This document shows, piece by piece, positions 26,583 through 36,220 of a stretch of DNA of 64,000 nucleotides (its first letter is position 1; each line of letters starts with the position of its first letter). The stretch is taken from the NCBI RefSeq assembly GCF_001718415.1, contig NZ_CP013378.1, forward strand, positions 496,001 through 560,000. The letters run 5' to 3'. The translations under genes and the position numbers were made by a program. The stretch is from Burkholderia pseudomultivorans. Its GTDB lineage: Bacteria; Pseudomonadota; Gammaproteobacteria; Burkholderiales; Burkholderiaceae. The notes beneath the pieces are model-generated. The model was not told the origin of the DNA and ran no database searches. It was given only the letters and a program-made list of their open reading frames with translations.

Positions 26583-27350
26583 ATGAACTTCAGCTGGGAC
26601 ATCTTCAGCCGCTTTCTGTGGGCGCCGAGCCCGACCTATCTGCACGGGCTTGCGCTGACGGTCGTGATCAGCCTGTGCGCGATCGCGCTCGGCGCAGTGC
26701 TCGGCCTCGTCGTCGCGCTGATGCGCTCGTCGTCGAACCGCGCGCTGCAGGTTCTGGCGCGCGGCTATGTGTGGGTCATGCGCGGCACGCCGCTGCTGGT
26801 CCAGATCGTGTTCCTGTATACCGCGTTCGCGGCCGCGAACATTTTCCGTTTCCACGATCTCGACTTCGGCTGGATCACGCTGCCCGGCAACATCCAGGCG
26901 GCCGTGCTCGCGCTCGGCATGAATTCGGCCGCATACATGGCCGAGATCATCCGGGCCGGGCTGGGCTCGGTCGATCGCGGCCAGTACGAGGCATCGCGCT
27001 CGCTCGGGATGCCGACCATGCTGCTGATGCGCCGTATCGTGCTGCCGCAGGCGCTGCGCGTGATCGTGCCGCCGATGGGCAACGAGGTGAACGTGATGCT
27101 GAAGAACACGACGCTCGTCAGCGTGATCGGCGTGCAGGAACTGCTGCTCAGCACGCAGATGATCACGTCGGTGAATTTCCGCGTGTTCGAGCTGTACCTG
27201 GTGCTGGCGATCTACTTCCTGCTGCTGACGACGCTGTGGGGGTTCGTGCAGCGACGCATCGAAGCGCACTTCGGTCGCGGCGACGCGCGTCCCGCTGCGA
27301 ATACCCGTCTGTTCGGCGCGCAGACGATGAAACTGCTGCGGGGGCGTTGA
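26583..27350 (+). CDS. Polar amino acid ABC transporter, permease
   Basis: A 255-residue inner-membrane protein of the HisMQ type with about five helices. The N terminus has [20 protein letters not shown]. The ATPase-contact EAA loop is clear: [20 protein letters not shown] followed by [20 protein letters not shown]. Only one permease gene is present, so the transporter probably uses a homodimer. The stop codon is one base before the ATPase start, so the three genes form one operon. Confidence 0.92.
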   Translation: MNFSWDIFSRFLWAPSPTYLHGLALTVVISLCAIALGAVLGLVVALMRSSSNRALQVLARGYVWVMRGTPLLVQIVFLYTAFAAANIFRFHDLDFGWITLPGNIQAAVLALGMNSAAYMAEIIRAGLGSVDRGQYEASRSLGMPTMLLMRRIVLPQALRVIVPPMGNEVNVMLKNTTLVSVIGVQELLLSTQMITSVNFRVFELYLVLAIYFLLLTTLWGFVQRRIEAHFGRGDARPAANTRLFGAQTMKLLRGR

Positions 27351-27351
27351 C

Positions 27352-28149
27352 ATGGGCGAAGCACGCGAAATCGTGATCGAGGCATCCGACATCCACAAGT
27401 CGTTCGGCGACACGAAGGTGTTGAGCGGCGTCTCGCTGCAAGTGGCGAAAGGCGAGGTGGTCGTGCTGATCGGCGCATCGGGCTCGGGCAAGACGACCTT
27501 CATTCGCTGCCTGAACCTGCTGGAGACGTTCGACAGCGGACGGGTGCGCGTCAACGGCCGCCTGCTCGGCTACGACGAGCGGGCCGACGGCGGCGTCGCG
27601 CGCGAATCGGCGCGGGCGCTCGCGCGGCAGCGCCGCGACATCGGCATGGTGTTCCAGCGCTTCAACCTGTTTCCGCACATGACCGCGCTCGAGAACATCA
27701 TCGAGGCGCCCGTGCACGTGCTGAAGGTGCCGCGCGTGGAGGCCGTGCGCCAGGCGCAGCGGTTGCTCGCGCGCGTCGGGCTCGCGGATCGGGCCGATCA
27801 TTATCCGTCGCAGCTGTCGGGCGGCCAGCAGCAGCGCATCGCGATCGCCCGCGCGCTCGCGATGCAGCCGAAGGTGCTGCTGTTCGACGAGCCGACCAGC
27901 GCGCTCGATCCCGAAACCGTCGGCGAGGTGCTGGCGGTGATGAAGGAACTCGCGGACGACGGCATGACGATGGTGATCGTCACGCACGAGATGGGATTCG
28001 CGCGCGAGGTGGCCGATCGCGTCGTCGTGCTCGACTGCGGCGAACTGATCGAGGAGGGGCCGCCCGAGCGCATCTTCACCGCGCCGACCCATCCGCGCAC
28101 GCAGACCTTCCTGCGCCGCACGCTGCGCCCGGGATCGCCGGCCGCGTGA
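27352..28149 (+). CDS. Polar amino acid ABC transporter, ATP-binding protein
   Basis: A 265-residue ATPase of the GlnQ/HisP type. Walker A is [10 protein letters not shown], the Q-loop is [18 protein letters not shown], the ABC signature is LSGGQQQR, Walker B is [14 protein letters not shown] and the switch His is in [12 protein letters not shown]. All catalytic residues are intact. It energises the permease encoded just upstream. A strong GC hairpin separates it from the gamma-glutamyltransferase gene 100 bases further on. Confidence 0.95.
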   Translation: MGEAREIVIEASDIHKSFGDTKVLSGVSLQVAKGEVVVLIGASGSGKTTFIRCLNLLETFDSGRVRVNGRLLGYDERADGGVARESARALARQRRDIGMVFQRFNLFPHMTALENIIEAPVHVLKVPRVEAVRQAQRLLARVGLADRADHYPSQLSGGQQQRIAIARALAMQPKVLLFDEPTSALDPETVGEVLAVMKELADDGMTMVIVTHEMGFAREVADRVVVLDCGELIEEGPPERIFTAPTHPRTQTFLRRTLRPGSPAA

Positions 28150-28162
28150 GCGCCGCGCTCCA

Positions 28163-28191
28163 CACGCCGCCGCGCGCGACGCGGCGGCGTG
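28163..28191 (+). terminator. Perfect 12-bp hairpin between ABC ATPase and ggt genes
   Basis: Arms 28163-28174 and 28180-28191 are exact complements around a five-base loop. No T-run follows, so full termination is doubtful. It may shield the transporter mRNA or reduce read-through into ggt. Confidence 0.45.
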
Positions 28192-28251
28192 CCTTCGGGC
28201 GGCGCGACTGAACCGCGCGCCGTCGTCGTTCACTCACAGGAGAATGCGCTG

Positions 28252-29844
28252 ATGCGTAACTTCGAGATGCCCGGGCGCTCGCTCGTCGTCGCCCGCAACG
28301 GTATGGCCGCGACCTCGCACCCGAGCGCGACCCTCGCCGCGATCGATGTGCTTGCCGCGGGCGGCAACGCGATGGATGCGGCGATCGCCGCCTGCGCGGT
28401 GCAATGCGTGGTCGAACCGGGCTCGACCGGCGTCGGCGGCGACTGCTTCGCGCTGTACTCGCGCGGCGGGTCGGACGACGTGATCGCCTACGACGGTTCC
28501 GGCTGGGCGCCGGCCGCCGCCTCGGTCGAGCGGCTGCGCGCACTCGGCGTCGACGCGATCGGCCGGCATTCGGCACACGCAGTCACCGTCCCGGGCGCGG
28601 TGGACGCATGGACGGCGCTGCACCGCGATCACGGCCGCCTGCCGTTGCGCGACGTGCTCGCGCCGGCGATTCGCCACGCGGAGCACGGCTATGCGGTGGC
28701 GCCGCGCACCGCGGCCGACTGGGCGAAGGAAGTCGAAACGCTGACGCGCGACCCCGGCGCGCGCGCCGCGATGCTGGTCGACGGCGCGGCGCCGCGCGCC
28801 GGCACCGCGCATCGTCAGCCGCGCCTCGCGAACACGTTGCGCGCGATCGCGGAAACCGGGCGCGACGGGTTCTACCGCGGCGCGGTGGCCGCCGATCTCG
28901 TCGGCCATCTGCAGGCGCACGGCGGCCTGCACACGCTCGACGACTTTGCCGAATATCGCGGCGAGTACGTGACGCCGATCCGCGCACGCTATCGCGGCTA
29001 CGACGTGATCGAATGCCCGCCGGCCGGGCAGGGCGTCGTGGCCTTGCTGCTGCTGCGTCTGCTGGACAAGTTCGATGCGCACGGCGACCCGCTCGACCCG
29101 GACCGGCTCCATCGCGAGATCGAGGCCGCCAAGCTGGCGTACGGCGTGCGCGACGCGGTGCTCGGCGATCCGCGGCACGCGCGCGTCGACGTCGAGGGTC
29201 TGCTGGCCGACGGCTTCGTCGACGCGCTGCGCGGCCGGATCGATCTCGACCGCGTGCTGACGCCCACCGATGCGCTCACGCGGGTCGAGCATCGGGATAC
29301 CGTATATATCACCGTCGTCGATCGCGACCGCAACTGCGTGAGCTTCATCAATTCGCTGTTCTATTCGTTCGGCACGGGGTTGATGGGGCCGTCGTCGGGC
29401 GTGATGCTGCACAATCGCGGCCAGTGCTTCGTGGTCGAGCCCGGGCATCCGAACGCGATCGCGCCGCGCAAGCGTCCGCTGCATACGATCATCCCGGGGA
29501 TGGTTGCGCGCGATGGCCGCGTCTGCATGAGCTTCGGCGTGATGGGCGGCCACTATCAGGCGATGGGGCACGCGCACTTCCTGTCGAAGGTGCTGCACTA
29601 CGGGATGGATCTGCAGTCCGCGATGGATCTGCCGCGCGTGTTTCCGCGTCCGGGCAGCGCGACGGTCGAGGTCGAGTCGACGCTGCCGGCCGCGGCGCGC
29701 GCGGCGCTGAGCGATCGCGGCTTCACGCTCGTGCCGGCGGCGGGTGCGATCGGTGGTGCGCAGGCGATCTGGATCGACTGGGACGAGGGCGTGCTGACCG
29801 GTGCGTCCGACCATCGCAAGGACGGATGCGCGCTCGGCTACTGA
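28252..29844 (+). CDS. Gamma-glutamyltransferase family protein (Ntn hydrolase)
   Basis: A 530-residue member of the GGT family. It opens with the typical MAATSHPSATLAAIDVLAAG and GGNAMDAAIAACAVQCVVEP. The autocatalytic cleavage site is near residue 350 (HRDTVYITVVDRDRNCVSFI), where the Thr after Asp is the expected nucleophile and new N terminus. GTGLMGPSSGVMLHNRG follows. No signal peptide is visible, unlike periplasmic GGT, so a cytoplasmic enzyme is likely. CAGGAG lies ten bases before ATG 28252. Together with the amino acid transporter and GntR gene it suggests use of a gamma-glutamyl compound; the substrate may not be glutathione. Confidence 0.88.
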   Translation: MRNFEMPGRSLVVARNGMAATSHPSATLAAIDVLAAGGNAMDAAIAACAVQCVVEPGSTGVGGDCFALYSRGGSDDVIAYDGSGWAPAAASVERLRALGVDAIGRHSAHAVTVPGAVDAWTALHRDHGRLPLRDVLAPAIRHAEHGYAVAPRTAADWAKEVETLTRDPGARAAMLVDGAAPRAGTAHRQPRLANTLRAIAETGRDGFYRGAVAADLVGHLQAHGGLHTLDDFAEYRGEYVTPIRARYRGYDVIECPPAGQGVVALLLLRLLDKFDAHGDPLDPDRLHREIEAAKLAYGVRDAVLGDPRHARVDVEGLLADGFVDALRGRIDLDRVLTPTDALTRVEHRDTVYITVVDRDRNCVSFINSLFYSFGTGLMGPSSGVMLHNRGQCFVVEPGHPNAIAPRKRPLHTIIPGMVARDGRVCMSFGVMGGHYQAMGHAHFLSKVLHYGMDLQSAMDLPRVFPRPGSATVEVESTLPAAARAALSDRGFTLVPAAGAIGGAQAIWIDWDEGVLTGASDHRKDGCALGY

Positions 29845-29848
29845 CGCG

Positions 29849-29896
29849 TGACGGCGGGCGCGGCGCGCAGCTGACCGCGCGCCGCGCCGCCCGTCA
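29849..29896. terminator. Bidirectional GC-rich terminator hairpin between ggt and DUF3142 genes
   Basis: A long inverted repeat of about 20 base pairs with two mismatches, starting TGACGG and ending CCGTCA, fills the gap between two convergent genes and includes the stop codon of the minus-strand gene. Position and symmetry fit a shared terminator, although no T-tract is present. Confidence 0.5.
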
Positions 29897-30601
29897 GCGA
29901 TTGAGCAGAAACACGACGTAACCGCGAAACCATGGATTCGCCGCCAGGTAGCGCGGCGCGTCCCACTCGCCGCCCGCGACGAGTCCGATCCGAAACGGCA
30001 GTTCCAGCCGCGCGACGCGCGGCAGATAGGCGGCGTAGTCCGGGATCGTGCTGCGTCCCTGGTAGGTCTGCACGACCACTTCGTCGACGATGCCCCTCAG
30101 CTGGTTGACCTGGTCGGTATCGATGCGGCTGCTCCAGTCGAGCAGCCCCGTGATGCTCAGCCGGCAATCGTCGGGCAGGGTCGTGCGCAGCTGCTGCAGA
30201 AACGTCAGGTAGTCCTGAAGATGGCGCGTGCGCGCGTCGAAGTCGATCTGGATGCCGGTGATCATGCGGCCCGACGCGCGCCAGCGCGCGAGCTGGGCCA
30301 GCATGATCTGCGTGATGCGCGGCGTCCAGCGCAGCGTATGCGCGCGATAGACGAGCCAGACGCGCGCGTTCGGCGACGGCGGCAACGCGGTTCCCTGCGC
30401 GAGGATGCGCACCTGCGCGTCGTCCTGCGGCGACGCTTCGATCTGGCCTTGCAGCACGTAGACGGTGCGCGCGCCGTGCACGACCGCCTGCGGCCTGACG
30501 CCGGCCCAGAGCCAGAACGCGTCGTACTGCGCGGGATCGACGGTGCCGGCCGGCGCGAGCTGCGCATACAGCAGCAGCGCCGCGCCCAGGAGGCGCTTCA
30601 T
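29894..30601 (-). CDS. Exported DUF3142 family protein
   Basis: A 235-residue protein with a short signal peptide (MKRLLGAALLLYAQLAPAGT). The mature part matches DUF3142, a predicted TIM-barrel domain: YDAFWLWAGVRPQ at the start, MITGIQIDFDARTRHLQDYL, LSITGLLDWS and VDEVVVQTYQGRSTIPDYAAYL. The acidic residues in IDFD and the Tyr-Gln pair in the last motif resemble glycoside-hydrolase-like barrels, but no activity is established. It starts seven bases after the large exported protein gene upstream, so the two are surely co-transcribed and probably act together. Confidence 0.78.
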   Translation of the reverse strand: MKRLLGAALLLYAQLAPAGTVDPAQYDAFWLWAGVRPQAVVHGARTVYVLQGQIEASPQDDAQVRILAQGTALPPSPNARVWLVYRAHTLRWTPRITQIMLAQLARWRASGRMITGIQIDFDARTRHLQDYLTFLQQLRTTLPDDCRLSITGLLDWSSRIDTDQVNQLRGIVDEVVVQTYQGRSTIPDYAAYLPRVARLELPFRIGLVAGGEWDAPRYLAANPWFRGYVVFLLNR

Positions 30602-30608
30602 GCGGCGC

Positions 30609-32768
30609 TCACCAGTAGTACTTCAGCGTTTGCGCCCAGCGGCTGCCCGGATACGTGGACTTCAGCGTATCGAACCAGCGCTTGCGGACGCTCTTCGGCA
30701 CGTCCTTTCCGCCGCATTCGCTGTAACCGGCCGGTGCATAGCATTTGATCGCGCGGTAGAGCGCATAGGCGCGCTCGTTCGGGCCGGCTTGTGCGTCGCC
30801 CATCACGGCGGTGTAAATCGACATCCGGTGGAACGGCTTGCCGGCGAACTGGCTCGGCCCGTCGCCGAGGGCCGGCGCCGCGCGCGCGGCGCTCGCGGCC
30901 GGCGAAGGTGGCGCCGGACTGTCGTCGATGCCCGCAGCCGGCGGGTTGCGGCGCACGAAATCGGCGAGACAGTTCAGGTTCTTCGCATCGGCGGGATTCT
31001 GCTGCAAGGCCGCCGCGACGTCGCGCGCGGACGGGCAGGCGTAGCCGTCCTCGTTCTTCGCGCCGAGCCGCGCGAACGGCTTCAGCATGTCGGAAGGGGT
31101 GTCGGGGATCAGCGCGACGTCGGTGACGAAGTCCGCGTATTGCGCACGCACGAGTTCCTTGTACAGCAGCGTGTACAGCGCGATGTCGCGCAGGTCGCCG
31201 GGGGTGGAGCGGTTCTGCGCCTGCGCGCGCAGCAGGTCCGCACTGGCCGAGCGCTGCAGCAGGACCGCGCGGATCGCGGCATTGCGGATGGGTGAATCGT
31301 CGGCGAAGGCCTGGTCGACGAGCCCGGCCCGCTCCAGGTTGATCGCCAGCGCGAGTTCCAGCGTCTCGCGCTGGAAGCGGAATTTCGCGAGCGGGATCAG
31401 GTCGCGCCACAGCTGGCGCGCGGCGTCGGCCTGGCCGCTGTCTTCGAGCGCGAAGGCGCGCAGCGCCTGCTGGCTCAGCCCGAAATAGTCGAGCGGCGCG
31501 GCCGGGGTTTGCGGCAGCAGCGCCAGCGCCGCGTCCGGCTTGTGCCCGACGTACACGTACCAGGTGGCGAGAAGATAGTCGTGCAGCGCAGGCATGGTCG
31601 CGAAGCGCGGCTTCTGCGCCTGCAGGTCGGCCAGCGAAAGCGGTTTGTCGCGGCTCGCGTCGTTGCTCACGGGCGCGCGCATGCGCATCAGGTCGAGCGT
31701 CGCCAGTACCGTCGGCGACTGGATGGCATTCATGTCGAGCCCCGGTGCGAGCAGCAGCTTGCTGTCGAGTTCGTTCGCCAGCTGCATCAGCGGCACGTTC
31801 GAGGCCGCGGGCGACCAGTGCGACAGCGCGGTGTCGTAGAGCGCGGCCTGCTGCGCGACGTTGCCGTCGAGCCAGGCGACCCGGCGCAGCAAGCCGGACG
31901 CGGACACCGTATAGCGGCCTTGCGGGTAGATCTTCAGGTAGGTGCGAAAGACCGTATTCGCGGCGTCGAGCGATACCTTCGTCACGCGCTCGCGCGACAG
32001 CGTGAAGGTGTCGCTGTCGAACACCGTCGCTTGCGCCGCGTTCAATTGCGCGCGGCCGGCCATATAGAGGGCGGTTTCCTTCAGCCACGGATTCGGGCTG
32101 TGCGATGCGCTCGCGAACGCGCGGGTCGCGCCCAGGAAGTCGTAGCGGTAGAACGCATTGGCGCCGTCGAGATAGGTCGCGAACTGCTGGCCGATCGGCG
32201 ACTTGACCGCGGGTTTCGTCCACGCGGCCTTCGCGCCGCCCGGACTGCAGGTGTTCTGCGCGATCTCGGCGCGCGCGGCGCGCAGGCGCGCGGCTTCGTC
32301 CGCCGGGAGCGCCGTCGCGGCGCCCAGTGCCGCGCCGAATGCATCGGCGCCGGCGCTCATGCCGCGGCAAATGCTGCCTTCGCCGTCGGCGTACTGATTC
32401 CACGGGGCGGCGGTGCCCGATGCGTCGCTTGCCGCGTCGGGCTGCTTCTGGCCGATGTCGATCCATCCGGAGAAGTCGTACGAGAACGGCACGACGATCC
32501 GGCTTGCGCGGTCGTGCGGCGGGATGGTCTTCGGGTCGGGGAACAGCTGCGCGACCCGGGCGCTGTCGACCATCAGCAGCATCGCGTTGACGCGTGTGTC
32601 GTTCGCGGGGCTCAGGATCGGCATGCTGCCGCACGAATAGTCGCCCTGGCGCAGCGACGCGGGTGGATAGCAACCGTCGTCCCCGCTCGCATGGGCGGCG
32701 GGGATGCAAAGCAGGCTCGCCGTCAGCGAGGCGATCAGGTGTCGGGACAGCAAGGTGGTTCTCCGCAT
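30609..32768 (-). CDS. Large exported protein with TPR-like helical repeats, function unknown
   Basis: A 719-residue protein. The start at 32768 gives a clear signal peptide (MRRTTLLSRHLIASLTASLL, cleavage after AHA). The mature part is helical and Ala/Leu-rich, with repeats such as KETALYMAGRAQLNAAQATV and NTVFRTYLKIYPQGRY that look like TPR units. The Cys pairs near the mature N terminus (CYPPASLRQGDYSCG) may form a disulfide. It is co-transcribed with the DUF3142 gene. I do not recognise a biochemical function; similar proteins have been labelled YfiO-like outer-membrane assembly factors, which I cannot support from sequence. No lipobox is seen. Confidence 0.65.
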   Translation of the reverse strand: MRRTTLLSRHLIASLTASLLCIPAAHASGDDGCYPPASLRQGDYSCGSMPILSPANDTRVNAMLLMVDSARVAQLFPDPKTIPPHDRASRIVVPFSYDFSGWIDIGQKQPDAASDASGTAAPWNQYADGEGSICRGMSAGADAFGAALGAATALPADEAARLRAARAEIAQNTCSPGGAKAAWTKPAVKSPIGQQFATYLDGANAFYRYDFLGATRAFASASHSPNPWLKETALYMAGRAQLNAAQATVFDSDTFTLSRERVTKVSLDAANTVFRTYLKIYPQGRYTVSASGLLRRVAWLDGNVAQQAALYDTALSHWSPAASNVPLMQLANELDSKLLLAPGLDMNAIQSPTVLATLDLMRMRAPVSNDASRDKPLSLADLQAQKPRFATMPALHDYLLATWYVYVGHKPDAALALLPQTPAAPLDYFGLSQQALRAFALEDSGQADAARQLWRDLIPLAKFRFQRETLELALAINLERAGLVDQAFADDSPIRNAAIRAVLLQRSASADLLRAQAQNRSTPGDLRDIALYTLLYKELVRAQYADFVTDVALIPDTPSDMLKPFARLGAKNEDGYACPSARDVAAALQQNPADAKNLNCLADFVRRNPPAAGIDDSPAPPSPAASAARAAPALGDGPSQFAGKPFHRMSIYTAVMGDAQAGPNERAYALYRAIKCYAPAGYSECGGKDVPKSVRKRWFDTLKSTYPGSRWAQTLKYYW

Positions 32769-33047
32769 TGTTCTTGTGTCGGGGATGGGCGCAGCCCGCA
32801 CCGCGGCCACGGAAGCGGGTTCGCCGGTGCGCATGATAGCGCGGGAGCGGGCGGTGGGGGCGGCTTTCACGCGGCGCGGGCGGTCGCGACGGGGCAGGTC
32901 GTCGGGTCGCGGCGGCCCGATGAAGATCGGCCGCAAGAAGGTGCTGCGGGTAAGCTGGACATCCGGCGACTACGGCGACACGATCCCGTCCAGGGGTATC
33001 CTGTGTCCCATGCGCCTGCCTATCGCGCCCCTTGCCGGAGCACAGGA

Positions 33048-33959
33048 ATGGAGTCACCCCACACCCCGCGCCGAACGCGCTTCGTCCGTCCCGTATGGCA
33101 CCTGTTCGTCGCCGCGCTTTGCGTCGGCTGGAGCGCGCTGTCGTTCGGCGCCGACGGCGCCGCCGCGCTGCTCGACCGCTATCGCAGCCTCGGCGAGCAG
33201 CTGAAGAACAACCCGTTCCACCGCCCGCTGTACCTCGAATCGTCCGAAGCGGCGTCGACGTTGAAGGGCGACATCTACGCGGTGGTCGACTATCCGTTCC
33301 AGGTCGTCAACGGCAAGCTCAACGATCCCGCGCAGGGCCCCGCGAACTGGTGCGCGGTGCTGATCCTGCATCTGAACACGAAGTATTGCCACGCGTCGTC
33401 CGGCAGCAACGGCGCGGTGCTCGACGTCAATATCGGCCGCAAGATCGAGCAGAAACTGTCGGACACCTATCGCGTGCAGTTTCGCTATCGCGCCGCGGCC
33501 GCGACGCCCGACTATTTCCAGGTCGACCTGAGCGCCGACAGCGGCCCGATGAGCACGAAGGACTACCGGATCGCGCTGGAGGCCGTGCCGGTCGGCGATT
33601 CGCGCACGTTCCTGCATCTCACCTATTCATACGGCTTCGGCACGGTCGGTCGCCTCGCGATGAAGACCTATCTCGCGACGATCGGCAGCGACAAGGTCGG
33701 CTTCACGACCGTCGGCGGCGCGTCGGCCGCGCAGCCGCAATACATCGGCGGCGTGCGCGGGCTGCTCGAACGCAACACGATGCGCTACTACCTCGCGATC
33801 GACGCGTATCTCGCGACGCTCGACAAGCCGCTCGACCAGCGCCTGGCGCGCTGGTTCGACGCGACCGAGCAATATCCGCGCCAATTGCACGAGGTCGACA
33901 GGAAGGACTATCTGCAGATGAAGGCGCAGGAAGTCCAGCGGCAGCAGACGGCGCGATAG
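33048..33959 (+). CDS. Exported protein of unknown function
   Basis: A 303-residue protein. The ATG at 33048 is preceded by an AGGA ribosome site and gives a basic start and one hydrophobic segment ending SFGADGAA, consistent with a signal peptide near residue 33. The mature part starts LLDRYRSLGEQLKNNPFHRP. It contains beta-rich segments (KGDIYAVVDYPFQVVNGKL; VQFRYRAAAATPDYFQVDLS; FLHLTYSYGFGTVGRLAMKTYL, split at Gly), faintly like START/polyketide-cyclase folds. It is divergent from the large exported protein gene across a 279-base gap, so a linked role in the envelope is possible. No family name can be given. Confidence 0.7.
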   Translation: MESPHTPRRTRFVRPVWHLFVAALCVGWSALSFGADGAAALLDRYRSLGEQLKNNPFHRPLYLESSEAASTLKGDIYAVVDYPFQVVNGKLNDPAQGPANWCAVLILHLNTKYCHASSGSNGAVLDVNIGRKIEQKLSDTYRVQFRYRAAAATPDYFQVDLSADSGPMSTKDYRIALEAVPVGDSRTFLHLTYSYGFGTVGRLAMKTYLATIGSDKVGFTTVGGASAAQPQYIGGVRGLLERNTMRYYLAIDAYLATLDKPLDQRLARWFDATEQYPRQLHEVDRKDYLQMKAQEVQRQQTAR

Positions 33960-33981
33960 GCGTGCTTTCTGCGCGCGTCGT

Positions 33982-36159
33982 TCAATCCAGCAAGCCCGCG
34001 ACGACCTCGACGATCCGCTGCAGCAGCGCCTCGTCGTAAGGCAGCCACGGCACCGCGCGCAGCGGCCGCGGCGGCTCGACGACGGCGGCCTCGACCGGCT
34101 CGCCGTCGCGCGTCACGCGCCCGGTCGCGCAATGAACGGACCACGCGCCCACCCGCACGTGCCGCTCGTCGATCGACATCCGGCCTTGCGCGATCGGTTC
34201 GGCGAACACGAGCGACAGCACCTGTTTGCGATGCCGCGCCATCACGCCGAGCGGCAGGTCGGACAGGCGGTGCAGGCGATGCCAGCGTTCGTTCTCGATT
34301 GCCTGCCGGCTGGCGGCGTCCGCGCCGAGCGATGCGAGCGCGGCGCGCGTCGCGTCGTCGTCGAGGGCGAACGCGGCGACGCTGACGAGCAGGTCGACCG
34401 CGCGTGCCGCTTCCGAGAACACGACGGGATCGATCGCTTCGATCGGGACGGGCGCCCAGCGATCGTCGTGGCGGCGTTCGAAGCACAGTCGCCGCGACGT
34501 GCCGTGGCCGTCCGTACCGGGAAAGAGCCGCGCATCGACGCAGAACGTCGCGCGCACGTCGCCGAATTCGCGGATGAGCCCGTCGTCGTATGCGCGCAGC
34601 GACCAGCCCTCGCGGCGCGCGACGCCGATCAGCGGCCGGCTCGCCAGCACATGGCCTTCGAACATCGCGGAATCCGCCGCCTTCGCGTCGGCTTCATCGG
34701 GCACATAGAACTCCCGAAACGCCTGCCGGACCGGCTGACGGATCGCGCGGCCGACGATCGCGCGCTGCCACGCGAGCCGCTCGGCCGCGTCGGCCAGCAG
34801 CGGATGCCACAGGCGGATTGCCGCGTCGGCGCCGACGTCGCACGGAGCGCCTTCGGCATCGCGCAGCACGATCTTGCCCTTGACGATCTCCGGCATGAAC
34901 GAGCACGTGCGGCCGTCGCCATCGCGCGACTGCCAGATCGTGCGCGTCGAGAACGCCGCACCTGCCGGCGCCTCGACGAGGCGCTCGCGCCACTCGGCAT
35001 GAGCGAGCGTCGCCGGTCGCCAGAAGCTCGATTCCATGCAGGTGGCGAGCATCGCGAGTTGCTTCCTGTCGGGCTTCGCGTCGAGCGTCATCCGCAGCGC
35101 GACCTGCGGCCGCTCGCCGAGCGCGCGTTCGGCGGGCTTCTGGTTGCGCGCGAGCTTCTTCTGCACGCCCGCGTGTCGCACGATGGCCAGCGCGTCGCGC
35201 AGCGCACGCACGCCTTCGGGCGTCGGGATCGTCTCGACCGCGTGGCCGAGCGCGATCGCGAGCGACTGCGACGGCACGGTCTTCGCGGCGGTCGGCGCGA
35301 CGCATACGCCGCTCAGCAGCGGCCCGATCAGCGCCCGCAGCCACGGCTCGTCGCGATACGCGGCCACGCGCACGGCGCGCGACAGGACCTGCGCTTCGTC
35401 GGTCGTGAACGCGCGATCGGCCTCGTACGGCACGCTGCCGGCATGAATCGCCGCGACCCGCTGTGCGGCCTCGGTCAGTGCCGCGCGCGCGAATTCGACA
35501 TACGCGGGCTGTTCCGCGAGCGTGACGGCCGGATCGTCGTGATCGGACCACAGCAACCGTTTCGGCGAGAAATACTGGTTGCTGGTCGCGGCCAGCACGA
35601 GCAGCGCCGCCGGCCCCAGTTGCGGAAGCACGTCGAGTTCGAGCACGCAGGACGGCGAATCCGCATGCAGCTGCGCATACGCGTCGCGCCGCGTCGTGAA
35701 GTCGCGACAGCCGGCAAACCAGTCGAGCGCGTAGCGCTCGTACCTCGACGCGTTGCGCGTGCCTTCCTGCAGCGGCTCGCCGACGATGCGCGCGATTTCG
35801 GCCTGCAGCGCGGGCGCGGGCAGCGCGTCGAGGCAGGGCAGGTCCTGCAATGCACGCCGCCATTCGCCGGTCGGGATGTCGCGGAACAGTTCGAGTGCGG
35901 CATCGGCATCGAGGCGCGGCGCGAGTTCGAGCGCGTCGATTTCGCGCCGCAGCCGATAGGCGAAGGTGGCGAGCGGGTCGCCGTGCACGAATCCGCGCTG
36001 CTCGATCCGCGCCTCGGCGCGGCGCAGCGCGGGCCAGACCGCGCCGAGCGCGTGCGCGTCGAGCGCCGACAGGTCGGGCGGCACGCTGTCGGCGGCGGTG
36101 TCGTCGTCGAGACGCGCGACGAGTTGCGCGACGAGGGACGGGGAGGCGGAGTCGGTCAT
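33982..36159 (-). CDS. DUF4132 domain protein
   Basis: A 725-residue soluble protein. The C-terminal third contains the block typical of DUF4132 (MolR-related) proteins: AIRLWHPLLADAAERLAWQRA followed by IRQPVRQAFREFYV, then MFEGHVLASRPLIGVARREGW (split at Gly), and near the end VLSLVFAEPIAQGRMSIDERHVRVG (split at Gly). N-terminal residues 1-400 are helical without recognisable motifs. No catalytic site is evident. It is convergent with the exported protein at 33048 and lies 61 bases downstream of hipA on the same strand, so it may be read through from the hip promoter. Function unknown. Confidence 0.75.
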   Translation of the reverse strand: MTDSASPSLVAQLVARLDDDTAADSVPPDLSALDAHALGAVWPALRRAEARIEQRGFVHGDPLATFAYRLRREIDALELAPRLDADAALELFRDIPTGEWRRALQDLPCLDALPAPALQAEIARIVGEPLQEGTRNASRYERYALDWFAGCRDFTTRRDAYAQLHADSPSCVLELDVLPQLGPAALLVLAATSNQYFSPKRLLWSDHDDPAVTLAEQPAYVEFARAALTEAAQRVAAIHAGSVPYEADRAFTTDEAQVLSRAVRVAAYRDEPWLRALIGPLLSGVCVAPTAAKTVPSQSLAIALGHAVETIPTPEGVRALRDALAIVRHAGVQKKLARNQKPAERALGERPQVALRMTLDAKPDRKQLAMLATCMESSFWRPATLAHAEWRERLVEAPAGAAFSTRTIWQSRDGDGRTCSFMPEIVKGKIVLRDAEGAPCDVGADAAIRLWHPLLADAAERLAWQRAIVGRAIRQPVRQAFREFYVPDEADAKAADSAMFEGHVLASRPLIGVARREGWSLRAYDDGLIREFGDVRATFCVDARLFPGTDGHGTSRRLCFERRHDDRWAPVPIEAIDPVVFSEAARAVDLLVSVAAFALDDDATRAALASLGADAASRQAIENERWHRLHRLSDLPLGVMARHRKQVLSLVFAEPIAQGRMSIDERHVRVGAWSVHCATGRVTRDGEPVEAAVVEPPRPLRAVPWLPYDEALLQRIVEVVAGLLD

Positions 36160-36220
36160 GGTGTCGGCGGCCCTCGGTGGCCGTTCTCTCTCGATGTTGT
36201 TCGGATAGGCGGGCCGGGCG

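Noticed and set aside
31509..33047. Extension of the 33048 gene upstream by about 500 codons
   Set aside because: The upstream part is antisense to the large exported protein gene, and a ribosome site plus signal peptide support the start at 33048.
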